NCBI RefSeq assembly: GCF_000368265.1
Contig: NZ_KB851219.1
Location: forward strand, 1,495,870-1,559,869
Length of the DNA: 64,000 nt
Direction: 5' to 3'
From: Acinetobacter brisouisimilis
GTDB taxonomy: Bacteria; Pseudomonadota; Gammaproteobacteria; Pseudomonadales; Moraxellaceae
In this document: one piece after another, positions 8,510 through 16,787 of the stretch
Position numbering within the stretch: the first letter of the stretch is position 1
How the letters are laid out: every line of letters begins with the position of its first letter
Translations under genes and position numbers: made by a program
Notes under the pieces: generated by a model
The model's database searches: none
What the model was told of the DNA's origin: nothing
What the model saw: only the letters and a program-made list of their open reading frames with translations

Positions 8510-10959
8510 ATAAATGGTCCCAATTTTTTAGTAGAAGATATTTTCTCTCCATAATCAAAATGCACGGTACAAGTTCCCTGTCCTAATAAATCGATTTCCA
8601 AAGTATTTTCAGAAAGTAAACCTTGTACAAAAACCTCTCCATCGTATCCAACCATTGAGTTACTGACTCCATTCACTTTCACGCTATATCCAGGAGAAAT
8701 TGGTTGTTGGTTTTTATCAATTAAGCGAATAACAGCAGAAATAACTTTGTGTGCACCAAAATCAATTTTTGCTCCTTGCTTGTAACCTGTAACTAAAGTT
8801 TGTTCAGTTCTATCTAAATCCCAATCTAGTGGCATATAAGCAGGATCTGCAAATATTCTATGTTCTTGATATGGAATCAAATCAGAAATTAAAAAACGGC
8901 CTTTTGCATCTGTTTTCCCTAAATCAACGCCACCATTGAGAATTTCAGTATTTGGGCCTGCATTTTCAATTATTGCATAACCATCACCGATTTGGTTGGC
9001 AAGGAATATACGATTAGCTGCAGCAACAATAGCACCTGTAGCAGATACCATCGTTTGCTGTGTTTTATTATATTGACTATAACTCGCTGCTAAATATGCT
9101 GGTCTAGTGCGGTAAGATCCTGAAATTGATGAAGAGTCATAGCCATTATTGTTATGTTCAACATATGCTCCCCAACCTATTCCACCAACACGTTGATCAG
9201 AAGATCCTGTGATCTCTTCACGATAACTTGTTGTACCACTATCATTTGTAATACTGGTATTTACATTGACATTTTTGAATGGCACATATCTTAGTGTTAA
9301 ATACAGGCCATAATTTTTATTATCTTCTAAATCTTGATAAGCAGAAGTATAAATGCTCCAATTTTTATTTAAACTAACACCAAAATTAAAAGACAGTAGT
9401 TTATAGGCTATATTTGATTTTTTGATGGCATTATAGCCTGCGTAAAAACTATAATTTTGTTTAAAATTATAGTTTAGGCCAAATCGCGTAATTTGATTCG
9501 CATAAGCACTATATAGAATATTATCTGGATTAATCGATTGATGGGAATAATTTTGATATCGAGCTTCTGATACTTTGGCCAAATTATAGTAATCATCATA
9601 ATTTTTTTGAAAACTTGTATTAAATGATAATTTAGATGAAATTCTACCTTCTAATCCAATTAAAGAAGATAAACCACTATGATCTTTATAATGACTTTCT
9701 GCAAGGTCAGCATTAAGAACACCAAGTCCAAAAATATTTTTTGCGACTCCAAACCCTAAATTCGTTAGACCATCTGTTGACCCCTCAGCACCACCACTTA
9801 ATGTTAGCGTATCTGAAAGACCATAACGAATAGAACCTGAACCAAATACAACATCATCATAGTCATTAGACTGAGTACCATAATTATATCGAGGAACACC
9901 AACATCTATAGAAAATTCATTTATTCCCTTAGTTAAAATCTTAGGTGAAAAATAATAAGCTTTCTTTGTAACCTGTTGTTTTCCGATAGCATCAGTGGTA
10001 ATTAGAGTAATATTATTACCTGAAACATAAGGTAATGACTTAAGATCAAATGGGCCTGAAGGAATTTCTCCAGAATAAATTTTTTGCTGATTGATGTATA
10101 AATCTAAAGTAGATGGTAAAGCAGCAGAACCTGAAAACTGCGGTAGTGCAGATGTAATAATATCTGCACGTTGTGTATAAGCACTCGCCCACTGTAAACC
10201 AGCAACACGAATACTACTTCCCCATTCCGTAGTATTTGTAACAAAATCACCTAAAGTATAAATTTTTACATTGATTGGGTCTATGTACTGCCAATTAGTA
10301 GACAGTCTAACTGTATCATCATGATTATAAGATGTTCTTCTATCATTGTTATAAAGAAAACCTGTTGATAAATTACCCAATACTGTACTAAGTACAATAT
10401 CAGCCGTCCCAGAAAAAACATTATACCCATCTGTATTTGTATTATAAAAACTATAATTAATAATAGATGATGTTAATGTTTTACTCTTCAATAAATCATT
10501 ACTTGTTATATTTTGACCACCCAAATTTATATTATATTTTTCCAACATGACCGATGGAACTGAAATATTTAAAATTTGTTTATTTTTATCATAAATATAT
10601 TTTAGATTATTTATTTTCTTTAAATCTAAAAGATCATTATCATTAATCTTTTGATCTATAATAATTCTAAGTGTACGTAAATCTTTTGCGATAATATATA
10701 AGTTACCTGATTTATCTTGCTTTACATTTACTAAGTCAGAACTATTTGATGTATTGACAGTAATCGATAAAAATAATGGGATATACCCATCAGGCGTTAA
10801 ATTATTATTTTTAAAATTAATATCCTGCGTAACTTTTGGTATAAAAGATAAATCTTCTGTGCCACCAACTATAATATCATTTGGTAACTTCGCTGAAAAA
10901 GCTTCTTTTGCAGTAACATACAAAACCACAATAATAAAAAATAAATTATACCTATTCAC
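8500..10959 (-). CDS. Outer membrane usher of an archaic chaperone-usher pilus (CsuD-like)
   Basis: This 819-residue protein starts with a signal-like hydrophobic segment (about 1-22). It has the usher plan: N-terminal domain, a long 24-strand beta-barrel rich in Tyr/Asn/Ser, a plug region near 'SGEIPSGPFDLKSLPYVSGNN', and C-terminal domains ('DLIPYQEHRIFADPAYMPLDWDL', 'GYDGEVFVQGL'). It forms the outer membrane pore through which subunits are assembled. Its gene sits between chaperone and tip adhesin, 9 bases after the chaperone stop. The gene is AT-rich in its first third, consistent with horizontal transfer. It appears intact. Confidence 0.9.
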   Translation of the reverse strand: MNRYNLFFIIVVLYVTAKEAFSAKLPNDIIVGGTEDLSFIPKVTQDINFKNNNLTPDGYIPLFLSITVNTSNSSDLVNVKQDKSGNLYIIAKDLRTLRIIIDQKINDNDLLDLKKINNLKYIYDKNKQILNISVPSVMLEKYNINLGGQNITSNDLLKSKTLTSSIINYSFYNTNTDGYNVFSGTADIVLSTVLGNLSTGFLYNNDRRTSYNHDDTVRLSTNWQYIDPINVKIYTLGDFVTNTTEWGSSIRVAGLQWASAYTQRADIITSALPQFSGSAALPSTLDLYINQQKIYSGEIPSGPFDLKSLPYVSGNNITLITTDAIGKQQVTKKAYYFSPKILTKGINEFSIDVGVPRYNYGTQSNDYDDVVFGSGSIRYGLSDTLTLSGGAEGSTDGLTNLGFGVAKNIFGLGVLNADLAESHYKDHSGLSSLIGLEGRISSKLSFNTSFQKNYDDYYNLAKVSEARYQNYSHQSINPDNILYSAYANQITRFGLNYNFKQNYSFYAGYNAIKKSNIAYKLLSFNFGVSLNKNWSIYTSAYQDLEDNKNYGLYLTLRYVPFKNVNVNTSITNDSGTTSYREEITGSSDQRVGGIGWGAYVEHNNNGYDSSSISGSYRTRPAYLAASYSQYNKTQQTMVSATGAIVAAANRIFLANQIGDGYAIIENAGPNTEILNGGVDLGKTDAKGRFLISDLIPYQEHRIFADPAYMPLDWDLDRTEQTLVTGYKQGAKIDFGAHKVISAVIRLIDKNQQPISPGYSVKVNGVSNSMVGYDGEVFVQGLLSENTLEIDLLGQGTCTVHFDYGEKISSTKKLGPFICQ

Positions 10960-10968
10960 ACTTATTTC

Positions 10969-11688
10969 CTATAATTTATTTTCTTTTCCATCTATAACAA
11001 CATTTACAGAATAATGATGATTTGATTGATATAAAAAATTCTTATCTAATATATATTTTTTACTCTTCCCACTTAAAATATATCCATTCATAGTTGTTAA
11101 ATTTACTGTATATTTCTTATCAATTGTTTCATCATTCAATATAAATCTGGATAAAAATTTATGACTAGAACTTTGATTTGAAAAAATTAAAAAATTTTGA
11201 TTATTTTCAAATTTAATATTCCACGTCAAATTTAAATTATCATTTTTTGTTTTTATAAAAACAGGAATAGATGTTCGAAGTAATACATTAAGGTTCTGCG
11301 ATGGATTATTCGAATCATTTGGTTTTGGTAATTCATCCAAAATCAATCTATAACTTTTTTCTGTACTTATAGGGCTATTATCCAGTCTAATAATACGATA
11401 ATTATAGGAAGATGCCGATTGCATTTTCATAAAAGGAGGGCTAACAACAAGATCATTTGTTGGCTTCAGCACTTCTTTTCCATCTTCCTGTGTCCATAAA
11501 AAAACTCTGGCTTGAATTGATACAGGTTCAGAAGATTGATTATAAATTGATAAACTTTGAGCTTTCTGATTTTCTAAAAAATCAACTTTAATTGGAGATA
11601 TTCTTAATGAGGCAGCATAGCAGTTTAAATCAATCATTGAAAAACTTAGCACCAAACCAATTAAAGCTTCTTTTCTTAAAAAAATCAT
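10969..11688 (-). CDS. Periplasmic pilus chaperone (CsuC-like)
   Basis: This 239-residue protein has a signal peptide ending near 'NCYA' (about residue 26). An immunoglobulin-like chaperone domain follows: 'LRISPIKVDFLENQKAQSLSIYNQSSEPVSIQARVF' is the conserved strand pair, and 'RLILDELPKP' is the family's later motif. It binds pilus subunits in the periplasm and hands them to the usher. It is the second gene of the operon, after the major pilin and separated from it by about 75 bases holding a perfect hairpin. Confidence 0.88.
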   Translation of the reverse strand: MIFLRKEALIGLVLSFSMIDLNCYAASLRISPIKVDFLENQKAQSLSIYNQSSEPVSIQARVFLWTQEDGKEVLKPTNDLVVSPPFMKMQSASSYNYRIIRLDNSPISTEKSYRLILDELPKPNDSNNPSQNLNVLLRTSIPVFIKTKNDNLNLTWNIKFENNQNFLIFSNQSSSHKFLSRFILNDETIDKKYTVNLTTMNGYILSGKSKKYILDKNFLYQSNHHYSVNVVIDGKENKL

Positions 11689-11724
11689 GATTTTACCATT
11701 AAATATATTGCATTTTTAAATTAT

Positions 11725-11748
11725 ATGTGGGTAAAAAATTACCCACAT
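11725..11748 (-). promoter_or_regulatory. Intercistronic hairpin between pilin and chaperone genes
   Basis: atgtgggtaa (11725-11734) pairs perfectly with ttacccacat (11739-11748) around a 4-base loop. There is no clear T-run after it on the minus strand. It may protect or partly terminate the pilin message so that more pilin than chaperone and usher is made; this is inference. Confidence 0.6.
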
Positions 11749-11762
11749 GAATCAATCTATAA

Positions 11763-12293
11763 TTAATAAGTAATTGTCATTGTGACTGTATCAAGATAAG
11801 TTGATGCAGATGGTAAAATTGTTCCAGCAGGGATACGACCGTAAACAGGTACGGCCTGAACGCCACCTGTACCTGTACCTTTTACTGTTCCATTCACAGC
11901 AATTGCTGTGCTATAAGCAGAATCTGCATATAGATTGTAAGGGATATATTCTGAAGTTCCCCCAGCCATACGACGTTGGCCAGATGAAGCATTACTACCG
12001 CCATCAAACGCTAGTGTCCAACTAGTGCCATTATTACATAAGACATTAATTGCACCAGCACCACCTGCTGTTGTTCCAGTATTTGCATCAGTTGCTGACT
12101 GAAAATTTGATACCGTACCAAAGTTCAGAGTTGAATTACCAATTGAGCTACCAGTTGCAGTTGTATTGACTGAGCAACTGCTTGTAATAGTTGCAGTTAC
12201 ATTCAATGTTCCTGTCGTTGTTGTTGCTTGAGCAACTGTTGATAGAGCAGTACCCAATGCAATAACTGATAGTGCAAATGTCTTTTTCATCAT
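11763..12293 (-). CDS. Major pilin subunit, spore coat U domain (CsuA/B-like)
   Basis: This 176-residue protein has a signal peptide cleaved near 'TVAQA' (about residue 23) and one SCPU domain. The domain has a Cys pair ('SSCSVN', 'VLCNNGTSWTLAFD'), the family motif 'RRMAGGTSEYIPYNLYADSAYSTA', and a C-terminal beta strand 'LDTVTMTITY'. It is the first and probably most expressed gene of the operon. A good ribosome binding site (ggagaa) precedes the ATG at 12293; a second ATG follows directly. It forms the pilus shaft by donor-strand exchange. The low-complexity Thr/Ser content is normal for this family. Confidence 0.87.
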   Translation of the reverse strand: MMKKTFALSVIALGTALSTVAQATTTTGTLNVTATITSSCSVNTTATGSSIGNSTLNFGTVSNFQSATDANTGTTAGGAGAINVLCNNGTSWTLAFDGGSNASSGQRRMAGGTSEYIPYNLYADSAYSTAIAVNGTVKGTGTGGVQAVPVYGRIPAGTILPSASTYLDTVTMTITY

Positions 12294-12904
12294 GTTTCTC
12301 CCACCAAGAATAAAATTGCTTAAAATTTAATCATTTTACTTTTTTATAAAACCTTTAATTTATAAAAATGTAAAAAATATCTTAAACAAAATGTGATACA
12401 AGTCACACTATATTAGCAATTATGAGTATATTTTCAACATAAAATGATAAAAAACGGTAAAAATCACTTTCTTAAATATATCTCATAAGAAAAAATGATT
12501 TGACTTATATACCAAACGTAAAAAAAAGAAAATTACATGTTTTTGATTAAATTATAAAAATTAAACTATTAAAAAATAATAGAAGCATTTAAACTAACTA
12601 GCCTCAAAAGAAAAATAATCTTCAAACAATTGTTTAATACTCATAAAAACTAGGGCCAGTCCTCATTTAATAAGCAGCTTCAAGAATGGCAATTTATATG
12701 CTTAAAGTTTGATACCAGATGAGAAATCGCTTTTTTTATGCATAATACAAACTAATTTTCTTCGCTAAGTGGAATAAGAACACGCTCTAAATTACATAAA
12801 ATTTCACTGGATATTTAACAGATGTTTTATCTAAAAGTATTTATAAGAATTCCATAATGTTCTTAACATAACTGAAAATAGTTAGTTCCAGTTGGACTGA
12901 TTGA
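12294..12904. other. Gene-free upstream region of the pilus operon
   Basis: This roughly 600-base AT-rich stretch must contain the pilus operon promoter, but no single promoter stands out. I found no open frame of substance and no clear regulatory motif. Confidence 0.4.
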
Positions 12905-13090
12905 TTACCGCCCCAGCTGATGGGAATCGTCCCAAACAATACTGGAGGGTTTGGTTCAATCAAAGATGCTGCTGAAGTCTTTTATCAGAATGAAATTGTT
13001 CCACTTCAGTCGCAGATGCAACAGATCAATGATTGGGCGGGTGAAGAAATCATTCAGTTTAAGGAATATAAAATTCAAAATGTTGTATAA
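12905..13090 (+). pseudogene. 3' remnant of a P2-like phage portal protein gene
   Basis: The frame ending at the stop 13088-13090 reads 'PPQLMGIVPNNTGGFGSIKD' followed by about 40 residues including 'FYQNEIVPLQSQM' and 'INDWAGEEIIQFKEY'. This is the C-terminus of the P2 gpQ/PBSX portal family, where 'LMGI-PNNTGGFG' and 'NEI-PLQ' are conserved. A stop codon at 12902-12904 and the absence of any upstream part show a truncated relic. It marks a past P2-like prophage, a typical helper for satellites of the P4 kind. Confidence 0.75.
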
Positions 13091-13093
13091 CTA

Positions 13094-13120
13094 AAGCCCA
13101 TCAATTGATGGGCCTTTGAT
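13094..13120 (+). terminator. Terminator after the portal remnant
   Basis: An 18-bp perfect palindrome, gcccatcaattgatgggc (13096-13113), is followed by cttt. It lies 5 bases past the remnant's stop and was probably the original gene's terminator. Confidence 0.55.
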
Positions 13121-13135
13121 TCAATCAGCATCGTT

Positions 13136-13396
13136 CTAAAAATTGAACTCGACCACGCAATTTGGATAATCCTTATTATCTAAGACACCACCACCTTCAA
13201 CTATAAGTGCCTCTTTTATAATAGAAACCAATTCACTATTAGCATAACCATGTAGACTTTGTGGCGTATAGCTCAAAAGCTTTTCCCATTTATAGTGATG
13301 TACTTCACTATCCACATAATGTCGAAAATTAGCATCTGGTAATAATTCAAAATGTTGCATAGAAAAATTAATTATAAAATTATTTCTTGAATTCAT
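13136..13396 (-). CDS. Small hypothetical protein
   Basis: This 86-residue acidic protein has no signal peptide or membrane segment and ends in an alternating strand-like 'NCVVEFNF'. I do not recognise it. Its start overlaps the end of the upstream gene by 17 bases, so the two are likely co-transcribed and coupled. An ATG at 13360 ('MQHFEL') is an alternative start. Given its partner it could be a second immunity-type protein, but the sequence itself does not show that. Confidence 0.45.
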   Translation of the reverse strand: MNSRNNFIINFSMQHFELLPDANFRHYVDSEVHHYKWEKLLSYTPQSLHGYANSELVSIIKEALIVEGGGVLDNKDYPNCVVEFNF

Positions 13397-13781
13397 TAAA
13401 TATAGTTTCTATATCTTTCTTTAGAGAAGGATAATCTTCAATTTTCCATTGATCGTATCCACGGATGCCACAATGTATTATGGCATTCATAACTTTGTGT
13501 TCTTCTTTATTAGATGCAGCTTCAATTAATAAACCTGTAAAATCATATGCTTGCTCAGGACTATATTGAAAAAAATCCTGTAAACTTAATATTGATAATG
13601 CATGTATTTCACTCGGATTTAATCCTCTTTCTCTTCCACCAGCATATATTACACCAAACACAAAACTAGCCAGCAACTGCCTCTCTAGCTCTGTAGTATT
13701 TGAAAGAACTATACTAATTTTCATTAAAAAGTCATTAATTTTTCTTATATTTTCATTTCGATAAATAGACATATTACTCAT
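13380..13781 (-). CDS. Possible Imm48-type immunity protein
   Basis: This is an all-helical cytoplasmic protein of about 133 residues. The run 'LASFVFGVIYAGGRERGLNP', then 'SEIHALSIL', 'YSPEQA' and 'AIIHCGIRGYDQW', resembles my recollection of the Imm48 family of polymorphic toxin immunity proteins; I could not run a search. I chose the ATG at 13781 ('MSNMSIY'); 13772 is possible, and the open frame extends to a TTG at 13829. No toxin gene is adjacent, so it would be an orphan immunity gene left after rearrangement. Confidence 0.45.
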   Translation of the reverse strand: MSNMSIYRNENIRKINDFLMKISIVLSNTTELERQLLASFVFGVIYAGGRERGLNPSEIHALSILSLQDFFQYSPEQAYDFTGLLIEAASNKEEHKVMNAIIHCGIRGYDQWKIEDYPSLKKDIETIFNEFKK

Positions 13782-13957
13782 AAAATTCAGACCATTAAAA
13801 AAATTTTGTTTGGATATAAATCTGCCCAAATATAAGGAAAATTTCCTTCTTTATAAATTAGAATCTCATTTATATTTAACATAGATTTAAATTAGACCTA
13901 TTTAATAAATAATTTTTCACTCCATTAAATATTAGACTTCTATTAAGTCAGAAATAT

Positions 13958-14026
13958 GATCCACGTTTTGCATCTCATTCTGCATTCTTGGCAGAAGGTG
14001 CAGAGAACCTGCTACGCACACATTAA
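13958..14026 (+). pseudogene. Possible 3' end of a broken gene
   Basis: The frame 'DPRFASHSAFLAEGAENLLR' plus two residues ends in a stop at 14024-14026, directly before a terminator hairpin. The composition looks protein-like, unlike its surroundings. I cannot name the family; given the portal remnant nearby it may be another phage gene end. No start or upstream part is recognisable. Confidence 0.25.
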
Positions 14027-14039
14027 GCAGACTTTAAAA

Positions 14040-14070
14040 AAGCGCCTCATCCCTGATGGGGCTTTTTTTG
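14040..14070 (+). terminator. Rho-independent terminator
   Basis: gcctcatc and gatggggc pair around a short loop (one G-T pair) and are followed by seven T. It lies 15 bases after the stop of the broken gene end at 14024-14026. Confidence 0.7.
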
Positions 14071-14363
14071 TCTAAAACTCTCAAAATCCCTCAACTGACC
14101 AACCTGACCCAGCGCTACGCAGTCACCCGCGCGCCTGCGGTTCATCTAAATGGGTCAATATTACTGCAAGCAAGATGACTATGGGGTAAATCGCAAAAAC
14201 CTATACAAACTAGGCTTTAGAAAGAAAAAATTTAAAAATCAAATACTGCATTTCACTGCATAAGCACAGCTTAGATAAATTTTTTTAGTTTAAGGCCATA
14301 AAATTAAGCTGATGACCATTCACAGCACAATGAAATGTCTTTTTATAGGTTCAGAATTCATTT

Positions 14364-14621
14364 AGAAGTAATAAAGTAATATCAGAAAATAAGCATTTGA
14401 TTATAAATAAAAAATAACATTACTTTTTGAGGTAATTTTTTGTAATAACAGAAGTAATATTTTATAAGTCATTGTTTTTATTGATAGTGGTTTTATATCT
14501 TTATCACTTTTTTATACAGTAATTTATTACTCAAATATTACTTCAAAATTACTTCAAATGATCATGTATTGTACTGATTTTAAATAGGAATTAGAGAAAT
14601 ATTACTTTATTACCTCAAAAA
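14364..14621. repeat. Cluster of short AT-rich repeats (aagtaata / tattactt)
   Basis: About eleven GTAAT/ATTAC cores occur within 260 bases, several as aagtaata or its complement tattactt (for example 14366, 14374, 14452, 14536, 14599). In addition tttttgaggtaa at about 14426 is inverted at about 14610. The density and mixed orientation resemble replication iterons or repressor sites. The rest of the gene-free stretch 14071-14957 shows no gene. Confidence 0.45.
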
Positions 14622-14791
14622 ATTGCTATCTCCATTTTATTTTTTGGGTTCTCTTTCTTGGTATTTTAACTAATTTACACTCAAGAATCATGAAAATATG
14701 GGAATGAAATGGGAATTTTTTAGCTAAAAACTCAATTTATATACACTTGTGCATAAATTTAGGTTGTTGATATCTATTAATTTGTTTTTGA

Positions 14792-14809
14792 AAATTGGTG
14801 CGCTCAGCG
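14792..14809 (+). repeat. Candidate attachment site copy 2 (junction of two elements)
   Basis: aaattggtgcgctcagcg matches 18 of 18 bases with the tRNA-Arg end at 33169-33186 and 14 bases with the copy at 6077. All three lie in the same orientation. It is read as the left end of the P4-like element and the right end of the element to its left. Confidence 0.7.
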
Positions 14810-15229
14810 AGAATATTAATTAACAATCAAAATAATGATATTTATAAAGAAATAAATAAAAATAATGATTGTATCCTTAATCATATCCTTATTATTAAGT
14901 TTTTAAATTTCACAAAAATCCATCCAACAATGTATTTTATGTATTCCTCATTCACTTCTACATAGTTTTTTTATACATGGAATATGGATATAAGATACTG
15001 ATTAATTTATCAATACATTCATCTAATCGTAATGTATTTTGTTTTGTCATCTCTAATTGCATAAACTGCAACAATTGCATGTCATTTGAACAACCAACGA
15101 CATTGTTAATAGAGTGATATATACTTTCTTTATATTGGTAGTAATTAGGTAATAATGTATTAGCCCCGAATTAAAACGGACATTTCAAAATCAAGATCTA
15201 GTCATAGCACTAGGGTTAAGGAGTGTCTT

Positions 15230-15616
15230 ATGGAACGTATTGAAGTTATTACAACAACTCAACGTCGTCGACGTTATTCAGGTCAAGAAAAAGCTCAGTT
15301 TGTTGCTTTAGCCATGCAAGCAGGCTCATCGGTTTCTTCTGTTGCCAGACAGTATGGTATTGCACCAAGTTTACTGTTTAAATGGAAAAGACTAATGCAA
15401 GATGGTGGAGTAACTGCCGTGGAAGCCAATGATCAAGTGGTCAGTGTATCTGACTATAACGTGCTCTTAAAAAAGGTCAAACAGCTAGAGCAAATGCTTG
15501 GGCGTAAAACCGTAGAAGCTGAAATTCTCAAAGATGCCTTAGAGATTGCTCAAGCAAAAAAGTACATATCGCATATACCCTTGTTACCACCCAACGATAC
15601 CCAACACAACAAATAG
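15230..15616 (+). CDS. IS3-family transposase OrfA
   Basis: This 128-residue protein has an N-terminal helix-turn-helix (about 15-60, 'FVALAMQAGSSVSSVARQYG' then 'IAPSLLFKWKR'). A leucine-zipper-like helix follows (about 75-108, 'YNVLLKKVKQLEQMLGRKTV'), as in IS2-group OrfA, which binds the terminal inverted repeats. A strong ribosome binding site (aaggag) precedes the ATG. The slippery heptamer A-AAA-AAG at 15556-15562 sits in the correct phase for -1 slippage into orfB. The codons after the slip site give the OrfA-only tail. Confidence 0.9.
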   Translation: MERIEVITTTQRRRRYSGQEKAQFVALAMQAGSSVSSVARQYGIAPSLLFKWKRLMQDGGVTAVEANDQVVSVSDYNVLLKKVKQLEQMLGRKTVEAEILKDALEIAQAKKYISHIPLLPPNDTQHNK

Positions 15617-16443
15617 CCCAAACCTTAAGGGTATCCAGATCCAATCTATATCGGCGACTAAAGCATCCTGAAGCAGTTTCTCGTCCACGATATTGTAAGG
15701 CGGATGATCTGATTTTATTGCCGATCATCCGAGAAATCTGTGATGAACGACCTAGCAATGGCTATCGACGGGTTACCGCCCATTTAAACCGTTATCTCAA
15801 ACAGCATGGAATGCAATTGACTCAAGTTAACCCTAAACGTATTTACCGTATTATGAAGCAGAGCCAGTTACTTCTTACGCGAGCTGAACCATTAAAGAAT
15901 GATCGGACGCACGATGGTCAGGTTGCAGTGTCAGTATCCAACAGCCGTTGGTGTTCAGACGGATTTGAAATTAAGTGTTGGAATGGTGAGAAAGTACGGG
16001 TGATCTTCAGTCTAGATTGTTGCGACCGTGAAGTGATGAGTTATGTTGCAACAACCACAGGCATCAGTAGTGACATGGTCTGTGATGTGCTTGTGCAGAG
16101 CATGGAAAAACGATTTGGTGTTGTGAATGGTTTACCACATCCTATTGAATGGCTGACAGATAATGGGAGTTGTTATATTGCGAAATCGACACGGCAATTT
16201 GCCCATGCACTTGGCTTTCGCATCTGTACCACGCCGATCAGAAGTCCACAGAGTAATGGCATGGCAGAAGCTTTTGTAAAAACATTCAAACGTGATTATG
16301 TCTATTTAAATGATGTACCTGATGCTGAAACTGTATTGAATGCTTTACCTGTATGGATGAATGATTACAATTGCAATCATCCACATAGTGGATTAAAAAT
16401 GAAATCCCCTCGGGAATTCAGGTCGCTAAAATTAGCGAGTTAA
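15562..16443 (+). CDS. IS3-family transposase OrfB (catalytic, made by -1 frameshift)
   Basis: After the slip the frame reads 'VHIAYTLVTTQRYPTQQIAQ' and continues without a stop to 16443. The integrase core shows the DDE triad: Asp in 'WCSDGFEI', Asp in 'WLTDNGS', and Glu in 'NGMAEAFVKTFKRDY'. A conserved C-terminal 'YNCNHPHSGLKMKSPREF' follows. No good independent start with a ribosome binding site is seen (a TTG at 15718 is in frame), so the functional product is the OrfAB fusion. It cuts and joins the IS ends. Confidence 0.88.
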   Translation, partial: VHIAYTLVTTQRYPTQQIAQTLRVSRSNLYRRLKHPEAVSRPRYCKADDLILLPIIREICDERPSNGYRRVTAHLNRYLKQHGMQLTQVNPKRIYRIMKQSQLLLTRAEPLKNDRTHDGQVAVSVSNSRWCSDGFEIKCWNGEKVRVIFSLDCCDREVMSYVATTTGISSDMVCDVLVQSMEKRFGVVNGLPHPIEWLTDNGSCYIAKSTRQFAHALGFRICTTPIRSPQSNGMAEAFVKTFKRDYVYLNDVPDAETVLNALPVWMNDYNCNHPHSGLKMKSPREFRSLKLAS

Positions 16444-16787
16444 CTGTCCGTTTTAACGGGGGCTAATACAAATAATAAATCTAATTTATCTATATCCTTA
16501 TCAGTGTTTAGAAATAGCATAGCTCTATGGGCTTTTTCTGATATTTCTTTAAATTTTGATAACTTAGATTCTAATTCAGCCCTACTTTTTGAACCCCCGA
16601 ATACTATATTGAAGTTTATTACAGAAAGCTCTAGCAAATCTTTTATTGCTTCCTTAGATTCATTAGCAATAACTTCACTTCCCTTTTGTTTTTTCCACTT
16701 TTTAAATATGTATATAGCTACAATTGGTGTTATCAGTGGAATAAACTTAGAAGCTAGGTTAAAGTCAAAACTACAAATGTCCATTTG

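Larger units (their letters stand above)
15156..16470 (+). mobile_element. Complete IS3-family insertion sequence with 5-bp target duplication
   Basis: The 1315-bp element begins TGTATTAGCCCC and ends in its exact complement (GGGGCTAATACA), with the typical TG...CA ends. The inverted repeat continues imperfectly inward through ttaaaacggaca. The flanks aataa (15151-15155) and aataa (16471-16475) are a 5-bp direct duplication. It carries orfA and orfB in the usual -1 frameshift arrangement with DDE residues intact, so it is probably active and recently inserted. I cannot give its ISfinder name. Confidence 0.92.
14958..16784 (-). pseudogene. Small membrane-anchored protein gene split by an IS3-family element
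   Basis: The 5' part (16471-16784) encodes 'MDICSFDFNLASKFIPLITP', one N-terminal membrane helix and then a helical, charged region. The frame breaks at 16470 where the IS begins. Removing the IS (15156-16470) and one aataa duplicate rejoins the frame exactly ('DKLDLL' to 'LPNYYQYKESIYHSINN') and runs to a stop at 14958-14960, giving about 168 residues. Function unknown. The open frame now running into the IS has a foreign tail. Its start lies 3 bases after the resolvase stop, so the two genes were probably one operon. Confidence 0.75.

Noticed and set aside
14150..14264. 38-residue plus-strand frame starting 'MGQYYCKQDDYGVNRKN'
   Set aside because: Too short to support, no ribosome binding site and no family recognised.
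15161..16465. Placing the IS3 ends at tagcccc...ggggcta
   Set aside because: The inverted repeat extends five bases further out to TG...CA, and only that placement gives the aataa target duplication.
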